Below are positions 16,081-25,600 of a DNA stretch of 56,424 nt, piece by piece. Each line of letters begins with the position of its first letter. Position 1 is the stretch's first letter. A program made the position numbers and the translations under genes. The notes under the pieces are model-generated. The model was not told the origin of the DNA, searched no databases, and saw only the letters and a list, made by a program, of their open reading frames with translations. Source of the stretch: an uncultured Chloroflexota bacterium (GTDB taxonomy: Bacteria > Chloroflexota > Anaerolineae > Promineifilales > Promineifilaceae); assembly GCA_900696625.1 (NCBI GenBank), contig CAADGU010000209.1:1-56424 (forward strand). The letters are read 5' to 3'.

Positions 16081-17208
16081 TTAACTTTCACAACCTACCC
16101 CGTCGTTGTCCCGGTCGAAGCCGTGTGGGTCTGGTTCTAAGACCGTAAAGTTTCGGTAGGGAATTTGTCCACAATCCAGGTCTGGTGGCGGCGGGGGGAT
16201 GCACACGGTGGGGTAGGATGGGTCACAGTTGGATGGTGGTGGGGGGGGTGGTTCTGTTGGCGGAACAGGTACGGCCGTCGGCACAGGTTCAGGCGTAGAC
16301 ACGGCCGTTGGCGCGGCTTCAGATGTGTTTGTGGGTTGTGGGGGCGCGGTGGCTGTTTGCACAGGCTGGGAGGTGTTGGTGGGTAACGGTGGGCTGGTAG
16401 GCTGGGGGGTATTGGTTGCCACTGTCTGGCCCCACAAGCCTGCCCCAGTGTTACGCGCTTCCTCTTGTAATGCGGTAAATTCGGATTGGTGGGCTACATC
16501 GGGCGGGAAGGTGGCGACGAGGGCAAACCCTTGTTTGACCAGTTCGGCATTGACAAACGTACCATCAGCCAGATAGACGTAACGCAGTAAACGGCCGTAT
16601 CTATCGGTTTCGGACACGTCTTTGACCAGGGTGACGGTTTGGCCTTCGACCAGTTGGCGGTTGGCTTCGGTGGCTTCATCAAAAAAGGGATCGCCCCTTT
16701 CTGGCGTGTCCATGCCGATATAACGGAGGCGGTATGTCTGGCCGTTGATTTCTACTTCGATGGTATCCCCGTCAATGATGCGGGTGACGGCGGCTAAGTC
16801 CCCGATGGCTAAATCTCCGGTTACTTCCGCCCCGCTACCCATGGTGGTCTGCCCTGTTTCGGGTTCATTTGGGAGGGTGGGGGATGGTCTGGCGGTGTTG
16901 GTGGGGCGAGGGGTATTGGTTGGTTCAGGTGAATTGATTGGGGTTGACGGGTTGTTAGTGGGGGGTGGTGGGGTATTACCTGGCTCTGGTGCGGATTCGG
17001 TTACTGATTCACGCTGGACATTTTCGGATAACGTTTCGGCTTCTATGATTTCACTGGTGGCTTGGGCGACTGCGGCATTTTCGTCTGAGGGTAAAAGAGC
17101 TATCAAGCCAACGCAGCCGCAGCACAGCATACAAAATGTGGTCAGTACAGCCGTCAGCCCTAACACGATCTTTTGCGGTTTGGATAAGTTGCGGGTGCGA
17201 TCTACCAT
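16081..17208 (-). CDS. secreted or membrane-anchored thermonuclease (SNase) with excalibur domain
   Basis: A 375-aa product with an ATG at 17208 after GGGAGG. Residues 14-40 form a hydrophobic segment (signal or membrane anchor). A Pro/Thr/Asn-rich stalk follows to about 115, then a staphylococcal-nuclease domain. IDGDT at 145-149, RLRYIGMDTPE at 160-170 and DRYGR at 202-206 supply the expected catalytic Arg, Asp and Glu residues. A second Pro/Thr stalk leads to a C-terminal excalibur domain (about 343-375) with DRDNDGVGCES, a calcium-binding type motif. It should cleave DNA or RNA outside the membrane. It is not obviously linked to the CHAT genes or the defence island. Confidence 0.9.
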   Translation of the reverse strand: MVDRTRNLSKPQKIVLGLTAVLTTFCMLCCGCVGLIALLPSDENAAVAQATSEIIEAETLSENVQRESVTESAPEPGNTPPPPTNNPSTPINSPEPTNTPRPTNTARPSPTLPNEPETGQTTMGSGAEVTGDLAIGDLAAVTRIIDGDTIEVEINGQTYRLRYIGMDTPERGDPFFDEATEANRQLVEGQTVTLVKDVSETDRYGRLLRYVYLADGTFVNAELVKQGFALVATFPPDVAHQSEFTALQEEARNTGAGLWGQTVATNTPQPTSPPLPTNTSQPVQTATAPPQPTNTSEAAPTAVSTPEPVPTAVPVPPTEPPPPPPSNCDPSYPTVCIPPPPPDLDCGQIPYRNFTVLEPDPHGFDRDNDGVGCES

Positions 17209-17537
17209 GGTTTTCCTCCCTTTCAGTCAGGTGGTGCAGGCTGACTGATAGGCATGGAAAGACCATAGAATGCCCGGCTTTCAACGCTCGTGACGGTGGT
17301 GTGTGGGTACGGCCGTCTCCCCTTCCCCTCTTTCCGTAGACAAATCCCCCACCTGTCTACTGTCTACTTTGTCTACCTGTCTACCCTGCCAAACGGCCGT
17401 GATCTCTTTTGTAAGGCACGCGGCCGTTAATAGAGTGGGTGCGGTCATGCCAGTTTGCTGACGGCCGTTTCCGCATCATAGGCCATTCGTGGAAAATTCG
17501 ATATGATAGAAAGACAGTTAAAACAAGGAAAGCGTCC
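17209..17537. other. 329-bp gap with TGTCTAC tandem words and ACGGCCGT palindromes
   Basis: It separates the leftward thermonuclease from rightward hsdM, so it holds both promoters. At 17353-17385 the word TGTCTAC repeats four times with varying spacers. ACGGCCGT occurs three times. A possible -10 element, TATGAT, lies at 17502-17507, but no matching -35 is evident. No coding frame is convincing. Confidence 0.5.
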
Positions 17538-19547
17538 ATGAACCATACTGTCCATAACAATATCGTCAGTTTTATTTGGGGTATTGCCGATGATGTGCTG
17601 CGCGATGTTTATGTGCGCGGCAAGTACCGCGATGTAATTCTGCCCATGACCGTCATTCGGCGGTTGGATATTTTATTGGAGCCGACCAAAGATAAGGTGC
17701 TGGAAATGCACAAGTTTTTGGAAGAAAACAAGATTGAGGCAGGCATTGCCCAATATCGGCCGATTACCGGCTACCCCTTCTACAACACCTCTCAATTTAC
17801 GTTGCAGCGCCTGTACGATACGCCCAGCCACATAAAAGCCAACTTTACGGCCTATCTGAATGGTTTTAGCGAGAACGTGCAGGAGATCATTCGCAAGTTT
17901 AAGTTTCATAACCAGTTGGAAACGCTGGATGATGCCAACCGCCTGTATCCTTTGCTGGAAAAGTTTCTCTCACCGCGTATGAATTTGGGCGTGCATCCGG
18001 TGCAGGACGGCCGGGGTCACGTGCTGCATGAGGGCCTGTCGAATTTGGGCATGGGTTACGTGTTTGAGGAGTTGATTCGCCGCTTTAATGAGGAGAACAA
18101 CGAGGAAGCGGGGGAGCACTTTACGCCGCGTGACATCATTCAGGTGATGGTGCATTTGCTGTTTGAGCCGGTGGCCGAGCAGATTGAGAGCGGCACGTAT
18201 CTGGTGTATGACGGCGCCTGTGGCTCTGGTGGCATGTTGACGGAGGCGGAAAAGTATTTTTTGGCGTTGGCCGAGGCGCGGGGCAAGCGGGTATCGCTGG
18301 AACTGTATGGGCAAGAGGTGAACCCGGAGACCTATGCCATTTGCACGGCCGATATGCTCATCCAGGGGCGCAACCCGGAAAATATCGCTTTTGGTTCTAC
18401 GCTGCGGCATGATGCCTTTATGCGGATGCTGTATGACTTCATGCTGTCGAATCCGCCCTATGGCAAGTCGTGGAGTGTGGATAAAGATTACATTTACGAT
18501 GGTAAAAAGAAAGAGGTGATTGACCACCGTTTTACGGTGGGGCTGCCACGCAGCAGTGATGGGCAGTTGCTCTTTTTGGTCAATATGCTCAAGAAGATGA
18601 AGGAGACGCCGCGCGGCAGCCGTATTGCCCATGTACACAATGGCTCGGCCATGTTTACGGGGGATGCGGGGCAAGGGGAAAGCGATATTCGCAAGTGGGT
18701 TATTGAGAATGATTGGCTGGAGGCGATTATCGGGCTGCCGCTGAATATGTTTTATAACACGGGCATCGCCACCTATATTTGGGTGCTGAGCAATCGCAAG
18801 CCGGCACACCGCCGGGGCAAGGTGCAATTGATTGATGCGCGGGAACTGTATACCAAGCTGCGCAAGAATTTGGGCAGCAAAAATTGTGAGTTCACGGCCG
18901 ATCACATTCGCCTGATCATGGACACTTTTTTGAAGTTTGAGGAAAGTGACATCAGCCAGATTTTTAACAATGAGGAGTTTGGCTACCACAAGATTACGGT
19001 GGAACGGCCGTTACGCCTGAAAACCCACGTGACGCCCGAACGCCTGGCCGCCTTCAAGGTGGATAATCCAGCGGATGGAGCGTTGGCCGAGGGGTTGGCA
19101 GCATTGGTGGGCAGTGAACCACAGCTTGATTTTAATGCGGTGCAGCAGCAGTTTCAGAAATGGTTGAAGGCGCAGGGACACAAAGCGACGGCCAAACAGG
19201 TGCAGGCGTTGTGGGCGGTGTTTACGGAAACGGACGAAGCGGCCGAGCCGGTGATTCAGAAGAAGCATAAGGATGGCGCGATAGAGTATGAGCCAGATAG
19301 CAACCTGCGCGATACGGAGAATGTGCCGTTGACGGAAACGATTGAGAGCTATTTTGCGCGGGAGGTGCTGCCTCATGTGCCAGATGCCTGGATTGATCAC
19401 AGCAAGACGGTGCGCGGCTATGAGATTTCCTTTACCAAATACTTTTACCAGTACGCGCCGCTGCGTTCTCTTGAGGAGATTGTGGCCGATATTCGGGCTT
19501 TGGAAGCGGAAACAGATGGGATTTTGGAACAGATAGTTACGATTTAG
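17538..19547 (+). CDS. hsdM: type I restriction-modification methyltransferase HsdM
   Basis: A 669-aa product. The ATG at 17538 is chosen because AAGGAA precedes it and the HsdM N-terminal domain begins right there (FIWGIADDVLRDVYVRGKYR). An AdoMet-binding motif, DGACGSGGM, lies near residue 224 and the N6-adenine catalytic motif NPPYG near 304. With HsdS it methylates adenine at the recognition site. It is longer than the typical 500 aa, with an extended C-terminal helical region after about 500. It is first in the operon hsdM - DUF262 gene - hsdS - hsdR, with only 9 bp to the next gene. Confidence 0.95.
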   Translation: MNHTVHNNIVSFIWGIADDVLRDVYVRGKYRDVILPMTVIRRLDILLEPTKDKVLEMHKFLEENKIEAGIAQYRPITGYPFYNTSQFTLQRLYDTPSHIKANFTAYLNGFSENVQEIIRKFKFHNQLETLDDANRLYPLLEKFLSPRMNLGVHPVQDGRGHVLHEGLSNLGMGYVFEELIRRFNEENNEEAGEHFTPRDIIQVMVHLLFEPVAEQIESGTYLVYDGACGSGGMLTEAEKYFLALAEARGKRVSLELYGQEVNPETYAICTADMLIQGRNPENIAFGSTLRHDAFMRMLYDFMLSNPPYGKSWSVDKDYIYDGKKKEVIDHRFTVGLPRSSDGQLLFLVNMLKKMKETPRGSRIAHVHNGSAMFTGDAGQGESDIRKWVIENDWLEAIIGLPLNMFYNTGIATYIWVLSNRKPAHRRGKVQLIDARELYTKLRKNLGSKNCEFTADHIRLIMDTFLKFEESDISQIFNNEEFGYHKITVERPLRLKTHVTPERLAAFKVDNPADGALAEGLAALVGSEPQLDFNAVQQQFQKWLKAQGHKATAKQVQALWAVFTETDEAAEPVIQKKHKDGAIEYEPDSNLRDTENVPLTETIESYFAREVLPHVPDAWIDHSKTVRGYEISFTKYFYQYAPLRSLEEIVADIRALEAETDGILEQIVTI

Positions 19548-19556
19548 GGGACAACG

Positions 19557-21392
19557 ATGCAGAAAATTCATGGACAAAACCGCACAATTAACGATTTGTT
19601 AGATAAACGAAAATATGCGATTGATTATTACCAGCGTGAATATCGTTGGGCAACGAAACAGGTGCGCGAACTCATAGAGGATTTGACGGATAAATTTCTT
19701 GAAGATTATATCGAAGAGGATGATCCTGAAGCAGTAGAGGGTTACGGTCATTATTATTTGGGAACGGTGATTCTAAGTCACAAAAATGGCCGTGATTTCA
19801 TTGTTGATGGGCAACAACGACTAACTACACTAACGCTGTTATTGATTTATTTACATAATTTACAAAAAGGTCGGACTGAAACGGTGTCGGTTGAAGGTTT
19901 GATATGTTCGGTAAAACATCGACGTCGCACTTTTAACATTGATGAAAAAGAACGTACTACCTGTATGGAGGCTCTCTTTAATGGTGAACCATTTGACCCA
20001 GATGGCAAACCTGAATCTGTACGGAACATCATCGCTCGTTATGAAGACATTGAGGAGATTTTTCCAGAGGAATTAACGAACAAAGCGTTGCTCTTCTTTA
20101 TAGATTGGTTACTAGAAAATGTACACCTTGTGGAAATAACTGCCTTTTCCGACAGCGACGCATATACCATTTTTGAAACAACCAATGATCGTGGTTTATC
20201 TCTGACAGCGACGGAAATGCTGAAAGGATATTTGTTGGCAAATATCAATAGCAGCGATGCTAAAACGGATGCCAACGAATTATGGAAAAGTCGCATTTTA
20301 CAGTTGAAGAATAAAGGCAAAGATGTAGACGCTGACTTCTTCAAAGCATGGCTGCGCAGTCAGTACGCGGAATCCATCCGTGAGCGCAAGCGGGGAGCTA
20401 AGCCCCAGGAATTCGACATAATTGGTACAGAATTTCATCGATTTGTGCGTGATGAAAATAAACGTATGGGGTTAAAAGGGAACCAGAATTATCTCAATTT
20501 TATTGTCAAAGACTTTGATTTTTATTCACGCCAATATCTTCGGTTGATAAACGCCGGCCAAACGCTGCAAAGTGGCCTGGAACATGTCTATTATAATGCC
20601 AATCACGGATTCACTCTGCAATATATGTTGCTGCTGGCTCCCATCAAGCCCACAGATGATATGGCAATAGCCAATCTCAAGTTCCGCCTGGTGGCCCAAT
20701 ATTTAGATATTTTGTTGAACCGGCGTATCTGGAATTACAAGAGTATCACCTATTCCACCTTGCAATATACAGTGTTTAATCTAATGAAAGAGATTCGGGG
20801 TTTAGCGCCAGAGCCACTGGCCCATCTCCTGGTTGATCGCCTAAACGCTGATAAGGAGACAACTTTTGCCACGACCAACAGGCTGGCTCTTCACCAACAA
20901 AATCGGTGGGCATTGCACCGGATTTTGGCGCGTTTCACGGATTATGTGGAGCGGCAGTCGGGTATGGGCAGCCGCTATGATGAGTACATTAACGCCAAAG
21001 GGAATCTGCGTTATGAGGTAGAACACATTTGGGCCAATCACCCAGAGCGACACACGGATGAATTTGAACACGCCAATGATTTTGGCGCTTACCGCAATCG
21101 CATTGGCGATCTGGTGCTGCTGCCAAAACAGTTTAATGCCAGCTATGGCGATTTGCCATATCAAGACAAGTATCCCCATTACCTCAGCCAAAATCTGTTG
21201 GTACGCAGCTTGCATGAGCAGTGTTATGCGCATCACCCGCAGTTTACGCGCTTTGTGCAGAACAGCGGGTTGCCTTTCCGGGCGCATGCACAATTCAAGA
21301 AAGCAGATTTGGATGCCCGGCAGGAGTTGTATCGTCAAATCGCGGAACAGGTTTGGAATCCGGCACAATTAACGGCCGTCTTGGGAGCATGA
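19557..21392 (+). CDS. GmrSD-like DUF262/DUF1524 nuclease within the type I operon
   Basis: A 611-aa product. The N-terminal DUF262 (ParB-like NTPase) domain shows YQREYRW near 21-27 and DGQQRLTTL at about 84. The C-terminal DUF1524 region has VEHIWANH near 489 and NRIGDLVLLPKQFN, the HNH-type nuclease pattern. Single-chain GmrSD proteins are type IV restriction enzymes that cut modified DNA using nucleotide. Here it sits 9 bp after hsdM, and its stop overlaps the hsdS start by ATGA, so it is tightly co-expressed with the modification genes. It may target phages whose modified bases evade the type I enzyme. Its AT content is higher than hsdM's, hinting at separate acquisition. Confidence 0.85.
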   Translation: MQKIHGQNRTINDLLDKRKYAIDYYQREYRWATKQVRELIEDLTDKFLEDYIEEDDPEAVEGYGHYYLGTVILSHKNGRDFIVDGQQRLTTLTLLLIYLHNLQKGRTETVSVEGLICSVKHRRRTFNIDEKERTTCMEALFNGEPFDPDGKPESVRNIIARYEDIEEIFPEELTNKALLFFIDWLLENVHLVEITAFSDSDAYTIFETTNDRGLSLTATEMLKGYLLANINSSDAKTDANELWKSRILQLKNKGKDVDADFFKAWLRSQYAESIRERKRGAKPQEFDIIGTEFHRFVRDENKRMGLKGNQNYLNFIVKDFDFYSRQYLRLINAGQTLQSGLEHVYYNANHGFTLQYMLLLAPIKPTDDMAIANLKFRLVAQYLDILLNRRIWNYKSITYSTLQYTVFNLMKEIRGLAPEPLAHLLVDRLNADKETTFATTNRLALHQQNRWALHRILARFTDYVERQSGMGSRYDEYINAKGNLRYEVEHIWANHPERHTDEFEHANDFGAYRNRIGDLVLLPKQFNASYGDLPYQDKYPHYLSQNLLVRSLHEQCYAHHPQFTRFVQNSGLPFRAHAQFKKADLDARQELYRQIAEQVWNPAQLTAVLGA

Positions 21393-22684
21393 TGCAACGG
21401 TATCCAGCATACAAAGATTCGTTTTTCGAGTGGCTTGGCAAAATACCTTCCCATTGGGAGGAAAAACGTGCTAAATGGTATTTTGACAAGATTGATGAAC
21501 GCTCTGAAGCAGGTGATGAAGAATTATTGTCTGTATCTCATATCACAGGTGTTACCCCACGAAGCGAAAAAAACGTAACCATGTTTCAGGCTGAATCTTA
21601 CGAAGGGCACAAGCTTTGCCAACCGGGTGATTTGGTCATCAACAGCATGTGGGCGTGGATGGCTGCATTAGGTGTTTCCCAATACGCTGGCATTGTTAGT
21701 TCAGCTTATGGTGTTTATCGGCCAAAAAGAAAAGACTTTTTCAATTCACAATACTTGGATTATCTGATGCGGATAAAAGGATATGCGGGTGAGTATCTTT
21801 GCCGGTCAAAGGGAATTTGGTCATCTCGCCTATTACTTGGCCCTGACGCATTTTTCAACATTCCAATAATTCATCCCCCACTTGAAGATCAAGATGCAAT
21901 TGTGGCGTTTTTGGAGGAGCAAACGGCCGTTATCAACCAATTCCTCACCAACAAGCGGCGGCTGATTGCGTTGTTGGAGGAGCAGAAACAGGTGGTGATT
22001 AATACGGCCGTAACGCAAGGGTTGGATACGGCCGTGGCCCGCAAACCCTCCGGCATAGACTGGCTCGGCGACATCCCTGCCCATTGGACGGAAATCAAAC
22101 TGTCCAGAGTGTCTAAAATCTTTAATGGTACAACTCCAAGCCGCAATCGGCCTGATTATTGGGAAGGGAATATCCCCTGGATTTCCAGTGGCAAAGTAAA
22201 TGACTTTGTTGTGAGAACACCATCAGAGTATGTGACCGAAAAAGCCCTTGCAGAAAGCTCTATATCTTTAGTTCCCAAAGGTGCTGTAATTATTGGGATG
22301 ATTGGACAAGGAAAAACAAGAGGTCTATCTGCATTGCTTGAAATTGAAGCTTGTATAAATCAGAATTTGGCTGCAATTGTCCCTAACCATCGGCTAGACG
22401 GGAAGTACCTTCACTACTTTCTTTTAGCATCTTACGAATTCATACGTGAGTATGGGAGAGGGGGAAATCAAGAAGCGTTAAATTGTCAGATCATCTCATC
22501 TTTTCAAGTGCCGTTACCCCCGCTTTCAGAGCAGTATGAAATTGTTCGGCACATTGAACAAAAAGCGGCCGAAATCAACACCGCCATCGAACGCACCCAA
22601 CGCGAAATCGAGCTAATTGAGGAATATAGGACAACACTGATTGCCACGGCCGTTACCGGCAAAATTGATGTCCGAACTGTTTGA
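21389..22684 (+). CDS. hsdS: type I restriction-modification specificity subunit HsdS
   Basis: A 431-aa product starting at the ATG at 21389 (or the next codon) that overlaps the preceding stop. It has two target-recognition domains, each beginning with the IPxHW signature: IPSHWEEK near 18 and IPAHWTEIK near 230. Each is followed by a helical spacer (VAFLEEQTAVINQFL, and the C-terminal IEQKAAEINTAIERT). The recognition halves are AT-rich while the spacers are GC-rich with ACGGCCGT copies. This is the mosaic expected from exchange of recognition domains between homologues. It sets the DNA sequence recognised by the complex. Confidence 0.93.
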   Translation: MMQRYPAYKDSFFEWLGKIPSHWEEKRAKWYFDKIDERSEAGDEELLSVSHITGVTPRSEKNVTMFQAESYEGHKLCQPGDLVINSMWAWMAALGVSQYAGIVSSAYGVYRPKRKDFFNSQYLDYLMRIKGYAGEYLCRSKGIWSSRLLLGPDAFFNIPIIHPPLEDQDAIVAFLEEQTAVINQFLTNKRRLIALLEEQKQVVINTAVTQGLDTAVARKPSGIDWLGDIPAHWTEIKLSRVSKIFNGTTPSRNRPDYWEGNIPWISSGKVNDFVVRTPSEYVTEKALAESSISLVPKGAVIIGMIGQGKTRGLSALLEIEACINQNLAAIVPNHRLDGKYLHYFLLASYEFIREYGRGGNQEALNCQIISSFQVPLPPLSEQYEIVRHIEQKAAEINTAIERTQREIELIEEYRTTLIATAVTGKIDVRTV

Positions 22685-22699
22685 TTGGAGGACAGATTC

Positions 22700-25600
22700 A
22701 TGTTTAGCAATTTGTCATCTGAAGAACGCTCACAAATACGTCAGAGACTTGCTGAAGGCTTTAGTTTAGCAGAGTTGAAAACCCTTACTTTTGATCTTGG
22801 CCTTGATTATCAAGAATTTCCGTACGGAGTAAAAGCCGAATTCATCCTTGAATTGATGACCCATATGGAAAGGCGTGGAAAGCTAAGTTGTCTTATTACC
22901 GAAGCGATTAGGCAGAGACCAAATCTTGACTTAGTGCCATTTCTTAGCAAATTACCAGCCTGCTCACCAAACAAAAAATATCAGGTAATCCTCCCCACTG
23001 ATCATGTTGGGGAAGCACAGATTATTTTGAAGGAATTAGCTGCACGACTCAATTTCCCTCCAGAAAGTGTAGAGTTTATTGGTGCAGCTTACGGTTCAAT
23101 GCGACTTTTAGTCAGTTTGCCTGAAACTTTCGATGATGCACTTGAAAATAAAGGAACCCTTTCGACAGAACAATATCTATTAGAATCAATCACTCCATTT
23201 GAGCAGTTAGATACCATTAGTCAAAATGCCTGGCGATATGTTGCAGAAACATCCCATAAATTGGTACAAGAAAGAAACCCTAAAAGTGTTTTATATCAGG
23301 GCCTTCCAATGAATCATGGATATTACTATCCTGTAATTCCCTGGAATGAAGCTGTTAAGGTTGTTGAGCAAAACATTGCCACACCCCCAAGTTCATATCA
23401 TAGTCCGACTGACATCAGTGAGAAGGGATTGGAAACCCTTATAGCTGATTATTTAGTTAATGGGAATCAATACATTCTTGGTAATTCTAACGATTATGAT
23501 AAGGCATTATGCCTGGATTGGGCACAGCTAATCGCCTTTTGGGAAGCCACCCAGCCCCTAACCCTGGCGGCCATCCCCGAACAGGACAAGCTGCTGCAAC
23601 GCCTGAGCGATCAAATCCGCGATAAAGGCATTGTCGAAGTGCTGCGCAAAGGCATCAAATACCAGCAGCACCGCCTCACCCTTTACTACCCCCAACCACC
23701 CCACAGCCTCAACCCCCAAGCCGTCAAAAATTATCAGGCCAACCGCTTCTCCATCACCCGGCAGGTACATTTTAGCCAACAGCGCCCCCGGCAATCGCTG
23801 GATATGGTCATTTTCATCAATGGTCTGCCCCTCATCACCTTTGAACTCAAAAACAACCTGACCACACAAAACGTCAACCACGCCAAACGGCAATACCGCG
23901 AAGAGCGTGACCCCAAAGAACCCCTGTTCCGCTTTGCCCGCTGTCTGGTACATCTGGCCGTTGATGACCAGGAAGTGTGGATGACCACCGAACTCAAAGG
24001 CAAATCAACCTTTTTCCTGCCCTTCAATCGCGGGCAGGGTTATGGCAAGCCGATCTGGGAAGCGGTCAATCATGGCAAGGGTAATCCCCTCAATCCCAAC
24101 GGTTTGATGACGGCCTATCTGTGGGAAGAAGTGCTGATCAAAGAAAGTTTGAGCGGCATTGTGGAAAAGTATGCTCGCATCATTCAGGATAAGGACAGCA
24201 AAACGGGCAAGAAAAAAGCACCCCGGCTCGTCTTCCCCCGCTTTCACCAACTGGACGCCGTGCGCAAACTGCTGCGCGACGCCCAAAAGCAGGGCGCCGG
24301 GCAGCGCTATCTCATTCAACATTCGGCGGGATCAGGCAAAAGCTACTCCATTGCCTGGTTAGCCCACCAACTGGTGGAACTGAACAGCCTCTATACCCAC
24401 CAACCCATCTTCAACTCCGTCATCGTCGTCACGGATCGGGTGGTACTCAATCGCCAAATTCGGGACACCATCAAACAGTATGCCCATGTGGAGGGGGTAG
24501 TAGCGGCCGTGCGCGGCAGCACCGAACTGGCCGAAGCCTTGGAAGCGGGCAAGAAGATTATCATTGCCACCATTCAAACCTTCCCGTTTGTCCTGGCAAA
24601 GGTGGGGGCGATGGGCGACAAAACCTTTGCCGTCATCATAGACGAAGCCCACAGCAGTCAGGGCGGTAACATCGCCGCCAAAATGAACCTGGCTTTGGGG
24701 CGGGAATCCATCGCCGAAATTGAAGATGACGAAGATTTGATCAACGCCCTGGTGAAAAACCAGAAGATGCTGCACAACGCCAGCTACTTTGCCTTCACCG
24801 CCACCCCCAAAAACAGAACCCTGCAAACCTTTGGCGTGGCGCATCCACTCACCGGCAAATATTACCCCTTCCACGTCTACACCATGAAACAGGCCATCGA
24901 AGAAGGTTTTATCCTGGATGTGCTGGAAAATTACACCACCTACAAGAGCTATTACAAAATCCTCAAAAAAGTGACCGACGATCCCCAATTTGACAGCAAA
25001 CGGGCCAATAAGCGGCTGCGCCACTATGTGGAGGGTCATCCCGACAGCATCCGCCAAAAAGCGGAAATCATGATTCACCATTTCTTTGATGAGGTGATCA
25101 AACCGAAGAAAATCGGCGGGCAGGCCAAAGCGATGGTGGTGACGGGCGGCATCATCAACGCCATCGAATACTTTTGGGCCTTTCAAGCCTATCTGCAAGA
25201 AATCAACTCCCCCTACAAAGCGATTGTGGCCTTTTCCGGCAGCAAAAACCACAAGGGGCAAGCGTATGATGAAGCCAGTCTCAACGGCTTCCCCAGCCGC
25301 GACATCGAAGAGGTGTTTGAAAATGATGAATACCGCTTCCTGATCGTGGCCGAAAAATACCAGACGGGTTATGACCAACCCCTGCTACATACGATGTATG
25401 TGGATAAGGTGCTGTCGGACGTGAAAGCGGTGCAAACCATCTCCCGCCTCAACCGTTCCCACTCCGACAAAACGGATACCTTTGTGCTGGATTTTGTCAA
25501 CAGCGCCGATGCCATCCAAAAAGCGTTTGACCCGTTTTACCAGACCACCATTCTGAGCGAAGGGGCCGACTTTGACCGCCTCAATGATTTGCAAGATGCA

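Noticed and set aside
17970-18989. 339-codon minus-strand frame opposite hsdM
   Set aside because: Antisense shadow; the plus strand clearly encodes HsdM with all motifs.
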